Shown: one piece after another, positions 62,412 through 64,000 of the stretch
Numbering within the stretch: position 1 is the stretch's first letter
Layout: every line of letters starts with the position of its first letter
Source of the DNA: Chryseobacterium joostei
Lineage (GTDB): Bacteria > Bacteroidota > Bacteroidia > Flavobacteriales > Weeksellaceae
DNA: 64,000 bases
Reading direction: 5' to 3'
NCBI RefSeq assembly: GCF_003815775.1
Contig: NZ_CP033926.1
Location: 2,418,001-2,482,000 of the forward strand
Program-made: the position numbers and the translations under genes
The notes under the pieces: generated by a model
The model's input: the letters and a program-made list of their open reading frames with translations, nothing else
Database searches by the model: none
Told to the model about the DNA's origin: nothing

Positions 62412-63839
62412 TTAAAGTTTATCCCAGAACACTTTTGCTCCTTGTACATCTCCATTTACAGAACCCCATTGTTTTACACATGCATTTGCTCTGTTAGCAC
62501 CATTTACACTTCCTTCATTAATTGGATAATAAAGTCTTGTAGGTACATCTCTCGTTTCTGGTTTTACAAATACTCTAAAATCTAATCTTCTTGAGAATTC
62601 CCATGATTCAAAGCCTCTGTTATGAGTTGCAATCCAAGCTTCATTTCCTATTTTCTGCTTCCATGTTCCTGGCAATGCAGCATAGCTATGAGCTAAAATA
62701 TAAGCATCACGATCAATAGCTGATACTCCCCAGAAATCCATTGAAGCTTTAATACCATTGGTGAAATAAGTTGCTGCTGCACCTCCAACACTATAGCCTC
62801 TTTCAGCAGCTTCAGCTAACATAAAATTAACTTCTGCAGCATCAAATAGATAAGCATAATTATCTGGCTTCAAAATTTCAGGATTAACATGTGAAAAACT
62901 TCCATATACATTTTCAGAACCGTACACACCACCTACATACTGCCCTGACGGAGCTTTTGTAAAATAGCTGGCACGTCTTGGGTCTGATTCTGCGTTCATC
63001 GCATCTAAGTATACATCAGATGGTATAAAGTCATTTCTACCACTAGATACCATTTCTATAAAAATAGGATTAACAAATGGACCTGATGCTGCAAATTTTA
63101 ATCCGATATTATCAGCATTTGTAAGTACTACTCCACTAGCTACAGCACTTTCAACAGTTGATTTTGCCAAAGCATTATCTACATCAGCTAAATTTAAGCC
63201 CAGTCTCAGTTTTGTACTGTTTATAAATGCTTTAATTTTATTTTTATCTCCTCCAAAAATAGCATCACTTGTACCAAAACCTCCAGCAGAAGTACTTGCC
63301 AGTAAAGCAAGAGCTGCATCAGCTCTTTTGATCAAATCAACATAAATTGCTTTCCCATCATCATAGGCTGGGTTTGGATACTGATCAACTTTAATAGACT
63401 GAGAATATGGAACATCTCCATAAGAATCCACCAATATACTGTATGTATATATTTCTAAGGCTTCAATAGTTGCTATTCTACTTGCTTTTAGAGAGGCATC
63501 TGCAATTGTATTGGTTGCTGCTTTTACCTGTTCCAATTTTAATAATTGTGCATACAGAATATTCCAATGATTGTCCGGAACTCTTCTCTTTGGAAGGTTA
63601 TATACTGATTCATCGGTATATTGAGTTTCAGACCATTGCTGTGTAAAGAATCTGAAGATGTTAATATTTACACTTGGGCTGGTCATTTGTGTTACCAATC
63701 CCAATTCTGCCGATGCAAATGTAAATTCCGGGTTTACAGTAGCTGGGTTTTTAGTATCGTCATTTAATGTGGTAATGTCCCTTTCGCATGATATTAAAGC
63801 CATGCTCGCTATAAAAAGGCTTAATATTGTTTTTTTCAT
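62412..63839 (-). CDS. SusD/RagB-like outer-membrane lipoprotein
   Basis: This 475-residue lipoprotein (lipobox ALISC) has the SusD fold: TPR-like helices with EALEIYTYSILVDSYGDVPY, QYPNPAYDD, and FDAAEVNFMLAEAAERGY. It ends with SRRLDFRVF and a typical C-terminal cap. It is of the SusD-like_2 type, often linked to peptides or other non-sugar ligands. It forms a lid on the TonB-dependent SusC porin encoded just upstream (stop 63851) and binds ligands at the cell surface. No enzyme or regulator genes are seen to suggest the ligand. Confidence 0.92.
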   Translation of the reverse strand: MKKTILSLFIASMALISCERDITTLNDDTKNPATVNPEFTFASAELGLVTQMTSPSVNINIFRFFTQQWSETQYTDESVYNLPKRRVPDNHWNILYAQLLKLEQVKAATNTIADASLKASRIATIEALEIYTYSILVDSYGDVPYSQSIKVDQYPNPAYDDGKAIYVDLIKRADAALALLASTSAGGFGTSDAIFGGDKNKIKAFINSTKLRLGLNLADVDNALAKSTVESAVASGVVLTNADNIGLKFAASGPFVNPIFIEMVSSGRNDFIPSDVYLDAMNAESDPRRASYFTKAPSGQYVGGVYGSENVYGSFSHVNPEILKPDNYAYLFDAAEVNFMLAEAAERGYSVGGAAATYFTNGIKASMDFWGVSAIDRDAYILAHSYAALPGTWKQKIGNEAWIATHNRGFESWEFSRRLDFRVFVKPETRDVPTRLYYPINEGSVNGANRANACVKQWGSVNGDVQGAKVFWDKL

Positions 63840-63850
63840 TTTGACTTCTT

Positions 63851-64000
63851 TTAAAAATTAACAGTAAAGTTAGCACCAATGGTTCTTGTTGTTGGCATTG
63901 CACCAATAGAGTAACCTCTAGAAAGGTTCGCTCCTTGTACACCTGTAGCTGAACCTCCTGTATATCCTGCTTCAGGATCTGCATAAGGTAAATTCTTGTG
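63851..64000 (-). CDS. SusC-like TonB-dependent receptor, C-terminal end (partial)
   Basis: The last 49 residues of a SusC/RagA protein run off the window edge. They end AMPTTRTIGANFTVNF, the final barrel strand with terminal aromatic residue typical of the family, preceded by NLSRGYSIG. The stop is 11 bases before the susD start, so the pair forms the usual susC-susD unit. Confidence 0.85.
   Translation of the reverse strand, partial: HKNLPYADPEAGYTGGSATGVQGANLSRGYSIGAMPTTRTIGANFTVNF

Overview
The window looks like the chromosome of a Chryseobacterium-like member of the Flavobacteriia (phylum Bacteroidetes). It is AT-rich. The two tRNA promoters are of the Bacteroidetes type (TTG, 19 bases, TAnnTTTG). 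It also carries a SusC/SusD pair, a fused CcoN-CcoO oxidase, a two-partner TamA/TamB module and a 44-residue double-glycine leader peptide of the kind common in Chryseobacterium. The genus is an inference from gene style; no rRNA is present.

Layout. At 1-1213 lie menE and a first tRNA-Gln. From about 1.2 to 39.4 kb the DNA is accessory. A second tRNA-Gln (1403-1473) is the left attachment site of an integrative element, island I (1460-22077). Island I has a tyrosine integrase beside the right attachment copy, and TGGTCAC repeats (candidate integrase arm sites) at both ends. It carries two HTH genes, a divergent protein with family-A/T7-like polymerase motifs, a four-gene ABC-three-component-like (ABC-3C) operon with an amyloid-like motif shared by two of its proteins, a six-gene operon built around a secreted Rhs-type ADP-ribosyltransferase-like toxin (two transglutaminase-like secreted proteins, toxin, candidate immunity protein, macrodomain hydrolase, unknown), a BcgI-like restriction-modification pair, ArdA antirestriction protein and a small resolvase.

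The second accessory stretch (22.1-39.4 kb) starts with a large serine recombinase whose 3' end runs through the right attachment site of island I. Its most striking content is a coupled pair: an ECF sigma factor followed one base later by a nuclease-dead, C-terminally truncated Cas12f-like protein. That is the architecture of the recently reported RNA-guided transcription systems (sigmaE-dCas12f) of Bacteroidetes. A compact hairpin-rich stretch directly downstream is the best guide-RNA candidate, and a second structured, terminator-bounded RNA candidate lies upstream. Around them are an XRE regulator with a palindromic operator, a MobV relaxase, an AbiEii-type toxin and partner bracketed by degenerate direct repeats, an IS481 remnant, a family of secreted 'VGxNTxxP' proteins (one intact, two broken) and a TPR/LuxR-like regulator with a broken duplicate. 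A second copy of the first tRNA-Gln tail and terminator at 39353 suggests that the whole 1.2-39.4 kb stretch is a composite island.

From about 39.4 kb to the end the content is mostly ordinary: small lipoproteins (one with a JAMM-like motif), an HdeD-like membrane protein, a secreted agmatine-deiminase-family enzyme with a small partner, an AraC/GyrI regulator, an amino-acid permease, an Abi-like membrane protein and XRE regulator, cbb3 oxidase (ccoNO, ccoP), the tamB-tamA-yihY operon, argS, a bacteriocin-like peptide, and susD with the 3' end of susC running off the right edge.
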